In this document: piece by piece, positions 36,559 to 45,641 of the stretch | Layout: each line of letters begins with the position of its first letter | Position numbering within the stretch: the first letter of the stretch is position 1 | Source of the DNA: Pseudomonadota bacterium | GTDB lineage: Bacteria; Pseudomonadota; Alphaproteobacteria; Acetobacterales; Acetobacteraceae | NCBI GenBank assembly: GCA_021815825.1 | Contig: JAKAZO010000003.1 | Location: forward strand, 23,587-87,586 | Direction of reading: 5' to 3' | DNA length: 64,000 nt | Made by a program: the position numbers and the translations under genes | Notes under the pieces: model-generated | Databases searched by the model: none | What the model was told of the DNA's origin: nothing | The model's input: only the letters and a program-made list of their open reading frames with translations

Positions 36559-37971
36559 ATGCCAAGGCGCCTGATGGTCCGGCTGCTGATGCTGGCCGCC
36601 GTTGCGACCGGTTTCACGCCCGCCGATGCGGGAAACCCCCTGGCCGCGCAACAGCCGCGGCCTCTGCCCGACATCGTGGCGCCGCTCCTGCCGGCGGTGG
36701 TGAACATCACCGTTCTCCGCCAGCCGAGCGGGACCGTCCCCCAGGGTGCGCAGGACATGCCCAAGCCGGTCACCGGCCTCGGCTCCGGCTTCATCATCGA
36801 CGCCGACGGCTACATCGTCACCAACCGCCATGTCGTTGCCGGCGGCTACTCCATCACCGTCGTCCTGAACGACGAGCGCGCCTACAAGGCGCGCGTGCTC
36901 GCCACCAACGAGCGGCCGGACCTGGCGCTGCTCAAGATCGAGGCTGGCCACAAGCTGCCCACCGTCGCGTTCGGCGACAGCGACGCGCTGCGGGTCGGCG
37001 AGCCGGTGGTGGCGATCGGCAACCCTCTTGGCCTCAGCAGCTCGGTGAGCGTCGGCGTCGTCAGCGCCCTCAACCGCAACCTCAACAGCACGATGATCGA
37101 TGATTTCGTGCAGACCGATGCCGCCATCAACGAGGGCAATTCCGGCGGGCCGCTGTTCAATCTCAACGGCCAGGTCGTCGGCGTCAGCTGGGCCCTGGTC
37201 ACCCCCGGCAGCGCCAGCGGCTCGGCCGGGCTCGGCCTTGCCATCCCATCCCGGGACGCGGCCTGGGTCATCGGCCAGATGCGCCGCTACGGCCGCGTCC
37301 ACGCCGGCTTCCTCGGGGTCCGTGTCCAGGAGGTCACGCCGGACATGGCCGATGTGCTCGGTCTCCCCGAGCCGAACCCGGGCGGCATCATCGCCGGCAT
37401 CTGGCCCGGCGGGCCCGCGGACCAGGCCGGCATGCGCGAGGGCGACGTCATTCTCGCCTTCAATCATTGGGAGCCGCACGACGTGCGGGCCCTGCTCAGG
37501 GCCATGGGCTCGAGTCCGCCGGGCCAGCCGGTTCCGGCGGTGATCTGGCGGGATGGCCGCACCGAGACGGTGGAGGTGACGCTCACCGACTGGCGCGACC
37601 CGCGCGATGATCCGGCCGGCGCGCCGGTGGCAGTCGATCGTGGCGATCGGCAGCGCTCACCGGATCTCGGGCTGCACATGGCAACCGCCGATGCCGCCGC
37701 CGTCCGTACCATCCAGCTTCCCGATGGACGGACCGATGTGACCGTGCACGGCGTCACCGTCGTCGGTGTGGCCGCCAACAGCGCGGCCGCGGATGCCGGT
37801 TTTGCCGCAGGCGACGTGATCCTGCGGGTCATGAACGCGCCGGTCGCCACCCCGGCGGACGTCACCCGCGCTCTCGAGGCGGCCCGCGCCGACGGCCGCA
37901 AGGCGGTGATGATGCTGGTGCTGACGGACAGCCGAACCCATTGGGTGGTCGTGCCGATCCACGAGGGGTAG
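36559..37971 (+). CDS. DegP/HtrA-type trypsin-like protease with two PDZ domains
   Basis: A 470-aa periplasmic protease: signal peptide, His in VTNRHVVAGGY, Asp in ERPDLALLKIE and Ser in NEGNSGGPLFN. Then PDZ1 (GFLGVRVQEVTPD...) and PDZ2 (GVTVVGVAANSAAADAGFAA...). It resembles DegP/DegQ but carries VVGVSWALVTPGSASGSAGL instead of the usual short loop after the Ser. It is the second of two adjacent exported proteases. A third, more standard DegP is at 50978-52486. Likely role: periplasmic protein quality control. Confidence 0.9.
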   Translation: MPRRLMVRLLMLAAVATGFTPADAGNPLAAQQPRPLPDIVAPLLPAVVNITVLRQPSGTVPQGAQDMPKPVTGLGSGFIIDADGYIVTNRHVVAGGYSITVVLNDERAYKARVLATNERPDLALLKIEAGHKLPTVAFGDSDALRVGEPVVAIGNPLGLSSSVSVGVVSALNRNLNSTMIDDFVQTDAAINEGNSGGPLFNLNGQVVGVSWALVTPGSASGSAGLGLAIPSRDAAWVIGQMRRYGRVHAGFLGVRVQEVTPDMADVLGLPEPNPGGIIAGIWPGGPADQAGMREGDVILAFNHWEPHDVRALLRAMGSSPPGQPVPAVIWRDGRTETVEVTLTDWRDPRDDPAGAPVAVDRGDRQRSPDLGLHMATADAAAVRTIQLPDGRTDVTVHGVTVVGVAANSAAADAGFAAGDVILRVMNAPVATPADVTRALEAARADGRKAVMMLVLTDSRTHWVVVPIHEG

Positions 37972-37993
37972 AGCGCGACCGCTCGGCCGCATC

Positions 37994-38072
37994 CGCTGAG
38001 GGATCGGCCAGCGCCCGCATTCGCTCAGGGATCGGCCAGCGCCCGCATTCGCTCAGGGATCGACCAGCACCC
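37994..38072. repeat. 28-bp direct repeat, about 2.8 tandem units
   Basis: Unit CGCTCAGGGATCGGCCAGCG plus CCCGCATT repeats at 37994 and 38022; a partial, diverged third unit begins at 38050. The third unit is the 3' end of the minus-strand oxidase gene and includes its stop codon. The array therefore looks like tandem duplication of that gene's end into the 81-bp gap between two convergent genes. Confidence 0.85.
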
Positions 38073-39657
38073 CGGGATTAAGCAGCCCGCTCGGGTCGAG
38101 CGCCCGCTTGGCCGCAGCCAGCGCGGCGGCGAAGAGGTCGGGCCGCTGGCGATCATACCAGGGGCGGTGATCGCGACCCACCGCGTGGTGATGGGTGATG
38201 GTGCCACCGGCGGCGATGAGCGCGTCGGAGGCAGCCTTCTTGATCGCGCGCCACTGCTCGATGAGAGCCTCGGGCGGCCGACCGGGCGCTCCCAGCGCGT
38301 GGAATGTGAAATAGGGCGCGGGTCCGTCGGGATAGGCATGGGTGAAGCGGCAGGTCACCTGCCCGGGACGGCCGGTGGCCTCGCGGATCGCCGCCTCGGT
38401 CGCCGCCGTGACCGCGGCATGAAAGGACTCGAACCGGTCCCAGGTGATCGCGGTCTCGAATGTGTCGTTGATCGCGCCCCAGCCGACCGTGTGTTCGCGC
38501 AGATAGGGCATGCGGATGAACGCGGTGCGCCAGCGCTCGGCGGCGCCTTCGCGGTGGGCGTCGGCGGCGTCCGTCTCTGGCCGGCCGCCGTGATCGGCGC
38601 AGCATTCCAGCGCGCGGGCCATCCAGGCATCGAGCTTATGGTCCGCCGATTCGAAGCCCAGCACCATGATCGCCACACTGCCATCGGCAGCACCGGTGTT
38701 GAGCGCCTCCTGCGGGTCCAGAATGCGGCAATTCGCGGGATAGAGCCCGGCCTGGAGCAGCGCCCGCACGGCGCGGGCAGCGGCGAAAAAGTCCGGGAAG
38801 CGCACCGCCCCGCCGGCGCGGAAGCGCGGCCGGTCCTGCAGCCGCATCCAGGCTTCGGTGATGACGCCGAGACTCCCTTCCGAGCCGATGAACAGCCGGT
38901 CCGGGCTCGGCCCGGCGCCGGATCCTGGCAGCCGGCGCGTCTCCAGCGCTCCGGCCGGCGTGACCACGCGGAGGCTCTCGACCATGTCGTCGATATGGGT
39001 GAGGTGCGTGGCGTAGTGCCCGCCCGAGCGCGTGGCGATCCAGCCGCCCAGCGTGGAGTATTCGAAGCTCTGCGGAAAATGGCGCAACGTCAGCGCGTGG
39101 GGGCGAAGCTGCGCCTCCAGCGCCGGGCCGAAGATGCCGCCCTGAATCCGGGCCGCGCGCGAAGCCCGATCGACTTCCAGCACCCGGTCGAAATGGCGCA
39201 GATCGAGCGAGACGGCGCCATGGTAGCGCTTGGAGTCGAGCCGCGGCTCGACGCCGCCGACCACGGAGGAGCCGGCGCCGAACGGGATCAGCGCCGCCTG
39301 CGCCGCGCCCGCCCAATCCATGACTGCGACCAGCTCCGCCTCGGTGCGCGGATAGGCGACCAGGTCCGGGGCGTTGGCATAGTCGCCGAGCAGGCCGCGC
39401 ACCGTGTCAGGATAGGACTTGCCATAGGTGTGGGCGGCGCGGTCATAGGTGCCGGCGCTGCAGATCGCGGCGAGCGTTGCCGGCGGAGTGAGGCGCGAGG
39501 CCGGAAGCGTCAGCGCATCGAGCGACGGCGCCGCCCGCTCGGGGAAGCCATCGACATGGAAGCGGGCGGCGTAGCGCTGGCGGACGGCGGCCAGCTCCTC
39601 CGCAGTGGCACCTTCGCCCTCGCGCCCCCAGCCGAAATGCTTGAGCCGTGCTGTCAT
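38053..39657 (-). CDS. FAD-linked oxidase, alkyldihydroxyacetonephosphate synthase-like
   Basis: A 534-aa flavoprotein of the vanillyl-alcohol oxidase / glycolate oxidase GlcD family. FAD-binding PCMH domain: PFGAGSSVVGGVEPR, YSTLGGWIATRSGGHYATHL and FIGSEGSLGVITEAWMRL. The C-terminal part ends GTITHHHAVGRDHRPWY, the His-rich active-site motif of alkyl-DHAP synthases. Bacterial members often oxidise 2-hydroxyacids, so ether-lipid synthesis should not be assumed. The start at 39657 has GGGAGG 5 nt upstream. Confidence 0.87.
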   Translation of the reverse strand: MTARLKHFGWGREGEGATAEELAAVRQRYAARFHVDGFPERAAPSLDALTLPASRLTPPATLAAICSAGTYDRAAHTYGKSYPDTVRGLLGDYANAPDLVAYPRTEAELVAVMDWAGAAQAALIPFGAGSSVVGGVEPRLDSKRYHGAVSLDLRHFDRVLEVDRASRAARIQGGIFGPALEAQLRPHALTLRHFPQSFEYSTLGGWIATRSGGHYATHLTHIDDMVESLRVVTPAGALETRRLPGSGAGPSPDRLFIGSEGSLGVITEAWMRLQDRPRFRAGGAVRFPDFFAAARAVRALLQAGLYPANCRILDPQEALNTGAADGSVAIMVLGFESADHKLDAWMARALECCADHGGRPETDAADAHREGAAERWRTAFIRMPYLREHTVGWGAINDTFETAITWDRFESFHAAVTAATEAAIREATGRPGQVTCRFTHAYPDGPAPYFTFHALGAPGRPPEALIEQWRAIKKAASDALIAAGGTITHHHAVGRDHRPWYDRQRPDLFAAALAAAKRALDPSGLLNPGVLVDP

Positions 39658-39738
39658 CGTCGCCTCCCGAATTTGGCCGCGATCTGACGCCCGCAGCGCG
39701 GCGCTGGTCAAGACGGGTCGCCGGCTGAATCCGTTCGG

Positions 39739-40317
39739 TCAGAGCCACCGAAGCAGAAGGAAGCCGCCGATGATGCCAGCGGCCAAGAGGGTGGTCACCA
39801 GCCCGAGACGCCGCTCGATGAAGCCACGTACCGGATCGCCGAAGGCGCGCAGCAGCGCCGCCAGCAGCAGGAAGCGCGCGCCTCGCGTCGCCAGGCTCGC
39901 CGCCATGAACAGCGTGAAATCGAACCGTGCCGCGCCGGAGGCGATGGTGACGAGCTTGTAGGGGATCGGCGTCAGCCCCTTGATCAGGATCACCCACAGA
40001 CCCCACCGGGCATAGGTCTCCTGAAACCGGGCGAACGCCGCGTCATAATGGTAGAGCTTCAGGATCGGCGCGGCGATCTGGTTGAACAATGCATAGCCGA
40101 TGAAATACCCGAGCGCGCCGCCGGCCACGCTGGCCAGCGTGCAGATCAGAGCCAGCCGCCAGGCGCGCTGCGGCCGCGCCAGGGCCATCGGGATCAGCAG
40201 CGCATCCGGCGGCACCGGGAAGACGCTGCTCTCGGCAAAGGCGATGACAGCCAGCCAAACCGGAGCCTGCGGCGAACTGGCCAGCGCCAGCACGCGGGCA
40301 TAGAGGCGATGGAGCAC
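39739..40317 (-). CDS. YqaA/DedA family membrane protein (VTT domain)
   Basis: A 192-aa inner-membrane protein. FAESSVFPVPPDALLIPMAL and LIKGLTPIPYKLVTIASGAA are the two re-entrant loop motifs of DedA/VTT proteins. Members are thought to move lipids, such as polyprenyl phosphate carriers or phosphatidylethanolamine, across the membrane. The start codon is GTG, 10 bp after the stop of the LpxR-like gene, so these two envelope genes are likely co-transcribed. Confidence 0.88.
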   Translation of the reverse strand: MLHRLYARVLALASSPQAPVWLAVIAFAESSVFPVPPDALLIPMALARPQRAWRLALICTLASVAGGALGYFIGYALFNQIAAPILKLYHYDAAFARFQETYARWGLWVILIKGLTPIPYKLVTIASGAARFDFTLFMAASLATRGARFLLLAALLRAFGDPVRGFIERRLGLVTTLLAAGIIGGFLLLRWL

Positions 40318-40327
40318 GGCGCGCCGA

Positions 40328-41338
40328 TCAGAACCGGAACGATGCGGCGAGCGAGCCGAACTGGTGCAGCCCGGCGCGCTGCGTGCGGAACTCCGCCGTC
40401 TGGAAGGCTTGCGTATAGGAAATGCGCACGCCGTCCAGGATCATCGCCAAACCGATCTCGAGCTCACCCTGCAGCGGCACCAGCGAGACCGCCGGGCTGT
40501 TCCGGAAATTGTTGCCGGTGATGAGCATATCGTGCGCGACACCCTCGCCATGGGCACCAACGAACGCGTACCAGTCGAACGGCGCCACCGGCGTATAGGC
40601 ATCGCCGCCACTCGGCCCGGGGAACACGCGCGGCACGCCGAAATCCGACTGCAGACCTTGGCCGATGCGGATGACCCCACCGGTCATCGCATAGATGCGC
40701 AGATTGCCGAGACCGACCGACAGATCCGGCAGCACGTCGGTCTCCAGCCCACCCAAGGTCCCCGTGCTGAGGCGCCAGATGCGGGCGCTGACGAACTCCG
40801 CCACCGGCTCATCCTGAATCTGATACGTTCCCCAGCCCCGCGTACCCTTCTGGCCGATGATGCTGTGGAAGCCGTTCTGCACCAGTTGACCGCCGGCGTC
40901 CGGACCGACGAGCCCGACATCCAGGCCCAGGATGCTGCGCGTCGTCATGGTATCCTGCAGCAGCGCGAAATCCGCGGTCAGCACTCCCGCGAACGGCCGG
41001 TCACCGGCTGGTGGATGTCCGGACGTGGTGTCTGCCGGCGTATAGATCGATTGGCCGATATTGACGCTGACGCGCTGACGCCCGTCGCCCCAAAGGTCGC
41101 GCCCGATGCGGCTTGCGAAGTCCGGAACGTCCTCGGTAGGGGACGTATAGCCGAGGAGCAGGCCGTTGACGTAGTAGCGGTCCGGAAGGTTCGCCGAGGT
41201 GATCGAAGCGTTCTCGTCCTGGAACGTCCAGATCGCGTGCGGATCCGGCGGTGGCTCGTCCGCCCATGCACTGCCGGTCGCGAGAGCAATAGCACTCGCC
41301 GCGAGCAGTCCGGCGATGAGAGAGGAGGCGCGAGCCAT
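40328..41338 (-). CDS. Outer-membrane lipid A deacylase, LpxR family
   Basis: A 336-aa exported beta-barrel protein with a signal peptide (LLAASAIALATGSAWA) and a terminal Phe. Family segments are YYVNGLLLGYTSPTEDVPDF, PAGDRPFAGVLTADFALLQD and FHSIIGQKGTRGWGTYQIQDEP, the last holding the His expected to be catalytic. LpxR removes the 3'-acyloxyacyl chain of lipid A in a calcium-dependent way. The usual N-terminal Asn-Asp pair is not obvious; FQDENASIT sits there. Signals are strong enough for the family, less so for activity. Confidence 0.83.
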   Translation of the reverse strand: MARASSLIAGLLAASAIALATGSAWADEPPPDPHAIWTFQDENASITSANLPDRYYVNGLLLGYTSPTEDVPDFASRIGRDLWGDGRQRVSVNIGQSIYTPADTTSGHPPAGDRPFAGVLTADFALLQDTMTTRSILGLDVGLVGPDAGGQLVQNGFHSIIGQKGTRGWGTYQIQDEPVAEFVSARIWRLSTGTLGGLETDVLPDLSVGLGNLRIYAMTGGVIRIGQGLQSDFGVPRVFPGPSGGDAYTPVAPFDWYAFVGAHGEGVAHDMLITGNNFRNSPAVSLVPLQGELEIGLAMILDGVRISYTQAFQTAEFRTQRAGLHQFGSLAASFRF

Positions 41339-41473
41339 CGGGCACCCATGGTCATTGAACGGACTTATAAATATCGCTTAATTCCACGCCTGCAAACCCC
41401 AGGGGCTGCGGACGCGGAGCTCCCGCTGGAGCCGAGGCAGGATGCCGCCGTTCGTGCACCGCGACCCTGCGCG

Positions 41474-43261
41474 CTATCCCTTGTCGGGCAGGGCGAAGAC
41501 CCAGAGGACGGCACCATCGTCCGGCAAGGCTACATCCGGGGCCAGGGTTGCGAGTTCCTGCCCCTGACCCGAGCCGTTGCCGACGGGCAGCGCGATGTAT
41601 TGCTTTCCGTTCACGCTGTAGCTGATCGGGAAACTGTTCACGGCATTGTTGGTGCGGATGTGCCACAGGACCTTGCCGGTGGCGCCGTCGAAGGCGCGGA
41701 ACTCGCGGTCCCATCCGCCGGCGAACACGATGCCGCCGGCTGTTGGCAGCACCGCACTGGTGGTCGGCGCGCGCTGGCGGAACGACCAGGTCGTGGAACG
41801 GTCCGTCAGCTTCAGCGCATCGACCCGCCCGACATTGCCATCGCTTCCCGGGACGAGGTTACGTGAGAAGGTCGAGCGGCCACCGCCGGTATAAGGCTGC
41901 CCGGGTTCCAGCGGCACCGGCGTGGTGAAAGCACAGAATTCGTTGAGAGGAAGGAACAACGTCTGAGTGTCCGGATTGAAGGCCGTCGCCGGCCAGCCGC
42001 GGGCTCCGGGATCGGATGGGCAGTTCAACGTGGACTGGCCCATATGCGGGATGGTGGCGTCGCTGATCGTCTTGGCGCCGGTCTTCGGGTCGATGCTCTC
42101 GACCACGTTCTGTGGCACGGTCTCCTGAGCCCACAGCCATTCGCCCGTGCTGCGATCGACCGCTTCCACAATGCCAAGCTTGCCGACGGTGACGACCATC
42201 TTGCGCATCGTGCCCTTGAACGGCAGATCGACCAGCATCTGTTCGAACGCGTCATCAAGGTCCCAGGTGTCATTCTGAAGATGCTGGTAGTGCCACCGCA
42301 CCTTGCCGGTCGCGACGTCGATGGCCAGGGTCGAATCCGAGTAGAGCGCCGAGTTCGTCGTCCCGGGCGACGCTTTCGGCGGCAGCGTGCCGCGCATCTC
42401 GGCGATCCACGGGTACGGTTCGCCGACACCGAAAAACACCAGGTTCTGCTGCGGATCGAACGAGCCGCCTGCCCACACCGAGTCGCCGTGCCGGGCCTCC
42501 AGCGGCACACCGTTCCAGCTTTCGGAATTGGGATCGCCCGGATGCGCGATCGTCCAGACGCGCCATTTTTCCGCGCCGGTATTCGCGTCATGAGCCGAGA
42601 TGAAGCAGCCACCGGGCTGTCCGTTGCCGCAGCCGCTCATGCCCTGGATGACCAATCCGCGTGCGACGAGAGGACCGGCCGTGTAGCGCCAGCCCTGGCG
42701 CCAATCGGCCGTCGCGTGATCCCATAGGACCTTTCCGGTTTTCGCCTCCAGCGCCACCAGGTGGACATCGGATGTGCTGATCAGCAGCTTGTCCTCGAAG
42801 ATGGCCATGCTGCGCTTGACGAGATCGTTGCCACCACTCTCGACCAGCTTCGGCGGCAGATCGCGACGATACTCCCAGATCAGGTCCCCAGTCGCGGCGT
42901 TGAGCGCCTGAACCCTGTCGCCGTAGCTGCCGATATAGAGGATGCCGTCATGCACGATCGGGGTGCCCTCGGCCGCCCCGCTCGGCAGCGACCAGGCCCA
43001 GACCACCTGCAGGTTCTTGACATTATCCCTGGTGATCTGCTTGAGCGGGCTGTAGCCGAAACCATCATAAGTACGGCGCCACATCAGCCAATCGCCCGGA
43101 TCTGGGTGCAGCAGCATGTCCTCGCTGACCGGACGGAGAGACCTGGTCAACTCAGCCGATGTGGGCTGGGCGCGGGCGGGGAGGCCGGCGAGCAGCAGCG
43201 AGACGAGCGCAGAGACCGTCATCCCGACCATCGCAGATGCGGGGGTTCCCAGGGGCGGCAT
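41474..43261 (-). CDS. PQQ-dependent alcohol dehydrogenase, second paralogue
   Basis: A 595-aa periplasmic quinoprotein with a signal peptide and propeller repeats (TGDLIWEYRR, TGKVLWDHAT, TGKVRWHYQH, TGKVLWHIRT). The catalytic Asp334 and a second acidic position Asp336 lie in NDTWDLDD, like the lanthanide-type pattern. However, the segment that normally supplies the metal-binding Glu (GAEFGVRG) reads SGCGNGQPGGCF, and the adjacent Cys-Cys pair is missing. It is therefore only distantly related to the enzyme at 5206. GGAGGAA lies before the start at 43261. No cytochrome gene is adjacent. Confidence 0.88.
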   Translation of the reverse strand: MPPLGTPASAMVGMTVSALVSLLLAGLPARAQPTSAELTRSLRPVSEDMLLHPDPGDWLMWRRTYDGFGYSPLKQITRDNVKNLQVVWAWSLPSGAAEGTPIVHDGILYIGSYGDRVQALNAATGDLIWEYRRDLPPKLVESGGNDLVKRSMAIFEDKLLISTSDVHLVALEAKTGKVLWDHATADWRQGWRYTAGPLVARGLVIQGMSGCGNGQPGGCFISAHDANTGAEKWRVWTIAHPGDPNSESWNGVPLEARHGDSVWAGGSFDPQQNLVFFGVGEPYPWIAEMRGTLPPKASPGTTNSALYSDSTLAIDVATGKVRWHYQHLQNDTWDLDDAFEQMLVDLPFKGTMRKMVVTVGKLGIVEAVDRSTGEWLWAQETVPQNVVESIDPKTGAKTISDATIPHMGQSTLNCPSDPGARGWPATAFNPDTQTLFLPLNEFCAFTTPVPLEPGQPYTGGGRSTFSRNLVPGSDGNVGRVDALKLTDRSTTWSFRQRAPTTSAVLPTAGGIVFAGGWDREFRAFDGATGKVLWHIRTNNAVNSFPISYSVNGKQYIALPVGNGSGQGQELATLAPDVALPDDGAVLWVFALPDKG

Positions 43262-43474
43262 CGTTCGTGCGTTCCTCCGCTCGGTCGAGGCGACCGCAAC
43301 CCGCGTGTCGGACCGGCCACGCCGAAGGCGCAACGTCCGATAGAGTTGCTGCTGAGCGCAGGGTGCCGGCTGGCCCGGATGGCGTCAAGCAGGGCGCCAG
43401 TTTGACACACGTGCGCTTTCCGGCGGATCCTGGCAACGTTTTGGGGCAAGGTTTGGGAACGGCTGGAGGACCCT

Positions 43475-43993
43475 ATGCCATCTGCTGCGATGCGTGCCGC
43501 GCTCGGCTTCGTTGCCGCGGCGGTTTCGGTCCTGACGTTCCAGCAGGCGATCTGGGGGCTGCTACATGTGTTGGCCCTGCCCGGCCTGACCATGCCGATG
43601 CCGTATCCCACCGACCCGGTCATTCCCTATGGTCTGCCCAGGATCCTGAACGACTGCCTGCTGGGCGGAGTCTGCGGCGCGGTGTTCGGCCTCGCCGCGC
43701 CGCGTCTCGCCGGCCCGCTCTGGCTGTGGGGACTTGCCATGGGCCTGCTCGTCGCGCTGGTGGGATTGGTCCTTGTCCCGACGGTCAAGCATTATCAAAT
43801 TGGCGCCCGCTGGATGTCACTGCGAGCCTATACGACCATGCTGACCATCCTTCTCAGCTATGGCCTGCCCATGGGCACGCGCGGCAGCACGCTGCTGGCC
43901 GCAGCCCGTGCCGCGCTGGTCGACGGAGTCTGGGGCATCGGGGTGGGTGTCATTCTGCCGCTGATCGGATCGCGAGTTCGCCGCCCCGCCTGA
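43475..43993 (+). CDS. Small multi-pass membrane protein of unknown function
   Basis: A 172-aa protein with about four hydrophobic segments (around 6-36, 62-80, 84-102 and 146-164). I do not recognise a family. GGAGGACCCT precedes the ATG. It is divergent from the PQQ dehydrogenase gene (213 bp between starts) and 144 bp ahead of an MFS gene on the same strand. The 213-bp divergent gap must contain both promoters; no clear operator is seen. Confidence 0.75.
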   Translation: MPSAAMRAALGFVAAAVSVLTFQQAIWGLLHVLALPGLTMPMPYPTDPVIPYGLPRILNDCLLGGVCGAVFGLAAPRLAGPLWLWGLAMGLLVALVGLVLVPTVKHYQIGARWMSLRAYTTMLTILLSYGLPMGTRGSTLLAAARAALVDGVWGIGVGVILPLIGSRVRRPA

Positions 43994-44137
43994 GTCCGCC
44001 GACGCGCTGCCAGCGGCGCGCTGAGCCCCGTCCGGCACAGGCATCGGTGCACCACCATGGGTGCATCACCATCTGGCGCCCGCCGGCAAGTCGGTTCATT
44101 CTCGGATCATCCAACGAAGGCCGGGAGGAACCAACGG

Positions 44138-45439
44138 ATGACGGCAAGCTCGCCGAGGATTCGGACGATGCAGCGGGCAGCACTGGGGCTGCTGGTGCTC
44201 GCCGGAGTGATCAACTACATCGACCGCGCGACCCTGGCGATCGCCAATCCGTTGATCCGCCACGATCTCGGACTGTCCATCCGCGACATGGGGCTGCTGC
44301 TGTCGGCGTTCCTTTGGGCCTACGCCTTCGCGCAGCTTCCCTCGGGCGCGCTGATCGACCGGCTCGGCCCGCGCCTGCTGCTGACGCTCGGCCTCACCGT
44401 CTGGTCCGGCGCGCAGGTTCTGGGGGGACTGGTGCGGAGTTTCCCCGAATTCTATGCGGCGCGCATGCTGCTCGGCCTCGGCGAGGGTCCGCAGTTCCCG
44501 ACCTGCGCGCGGGTCGTGCGCGACTGGTTCAACCTGCGCTCGCGCGGACTGGCGACAGGCATTTTCAACTGTGCCTCCACACTCGGCACGGCGATCGCCG
44601 CGCCGCTGCTGACCTGGCTGATGTACATTTTCGGCTGGCGCGGCATGTTCATCGTCATGGGCGTTGCCGGGCTCATCGTCGCGGCTCTGTGGTACGCGGT
44701 CTATCGTGCACCGAATGCCTACGCGCTCGGCGCCGAAGAGCGGGCGCATCTGGTCGAAGGCGACCCGCCGGGCGAGGCGCCGCGCATCACCTTCGCCGAA
44801 TGGAAAGCGCTTTTCCGCTTCCGTACCACATGGGGCATGATCGCAGGCTATTTTGGTACGATATATCTCACCTGGATCTATACCGCCTGGCTGCCTGGCT
44901 ATCTCGAGCTGGAACGGCATATGAGTATCGCCAAGACCGGCTGGGTGGCGGCAATCCCTTATGCGTTCGGGGTCGTCGGCGGCATCCTCGGCGGATACGT
45001 CACCGACTGGCTGATGGCGCGCGGCGCGGCGCCGATCGCCAGCCGCAAGTACCCGATGGCCTTGGCCCTCGCCGGCACGGCGCTGGCCACTGTCGGCGCG
45101 GCGCTGGTGGCGAGCAACGTGCTGGCCGTGGCGCTGATATCCCTGTCCATCTTCCTCGTCTTTGTCACCAGTTCGGCATGCTGGTCGATGGCTTCAGTGG
45201 CGGCACCGTCGAACTGCACCGCCTCGCTGGGGGCGATCCAGAATTTCGGCGGCTACCTGGGCGGCGCGCTTGCGCCCACGATCACCGGCATCATCGTCCA
45301 GGAAACGGGCTCGTTCGTACCCGCCCTGCTCGTCGGCGCTGTCATCGGCCTCGCCTCCGCGGTGGCCTATGTCGTCATCATCCGGACCCCGATCACGCCG
45401 GCGCAACTCGGCGGAACGGTGCTCGCCTACGCAGATTGA
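44138..45439 (+). CDS. MFS transporter, anion:cation symporter type
   Basis: A 433-aa permease with 12 helices. The pattern NYIDRATLAIANPLIRHDLG, QLPSGALIDRLGPR and GEGPQFPTCARVVRDWFNLR is typical of the ACS group (hexuronate, phthalate, tartrate, allantoate-type organic anions). GGGAGGAACC precedes the start at 44138. It lies upstream of the CE4 hydrolase module and is the likely importer of its substrate. Confidence 0.9.
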   Translation: MTASSPRIRTMQRAALGLLVLAGVINYIDRATLAIANPLIRHDLGLSIRDMGLLLSAFLWAYAFAQLPSGALIDRLGPRLLLTLGLTVWSGAQVLGGLVRSFPEFYAARMLLGLGEGPQFPTCARVVRDWFNLRSRGLATGIFNCASTLGTAIAAPLLTWLMYIFGWRGMFIVMGVAGLIVAALWYAVYRAPNAYALGAEERAHLVEGDPPGEAPRITFAEWKALFRFRTTWGMIAGYFGTIYLTWIYTAWLPGYLELERHMSIAKTGWVAAIPYAFGVVGGILGGYVTDWLMARGAAPIASRKYPMALALAGTALATVGAALVASNVLAVALISLSIFLVFVTSSACWSMASVAAPSNCTASLGAIQNFGGYLGGALAPTITGIIVQETGSFVPALLVGAVIGLASAVAYVVIIRTPITPAQLGGTVLAYAD

Positions 45440-45452
45440 CCGATGCCGCGAG

Positions 45453-45595
45453 GGCACGCGCCGGGCTATTGTGCGTGCCGAACGATGTGAGCGGCCCGGG
45501 CAACCTCCCACCAGACGAGATATGCTGGTGGGACTTCGCTTGGTCAGGCAGCGGAACAGAGCCTGATCCGCGCCGCGCCCGGACGCTTCAGCGTC
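45453..45595 (+). promoter_or_regulatory. Structured intergenic leader with four successive hairpins
   Basis: Four stem-loops lie between the MFS gene and the hydrolase gene: H1 GGCACGC/GCGTGCC (45453-45479), H2 TCCCACCAG/CTGGTGGGA with a 10-nt loop (45506-45533), H3 GGTCAGGC/GCCTGATC with one G-U pair (45542-45568 at most), and H4 GACGC-TTCA-GCGTC (45582-45595). None is followed by a T-run. H1 may be a terminator for the MFS gene; H2-H4 look like a 5' leader of the hydrolase. I do not recognise a known riboswitch class. Confidence 0.55.
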
Positions 45596-45641
45596 GCCTC
45601 CGGTGGGGGAGCGGGAACACAGATCGAAGTGAGGAAGCGCG

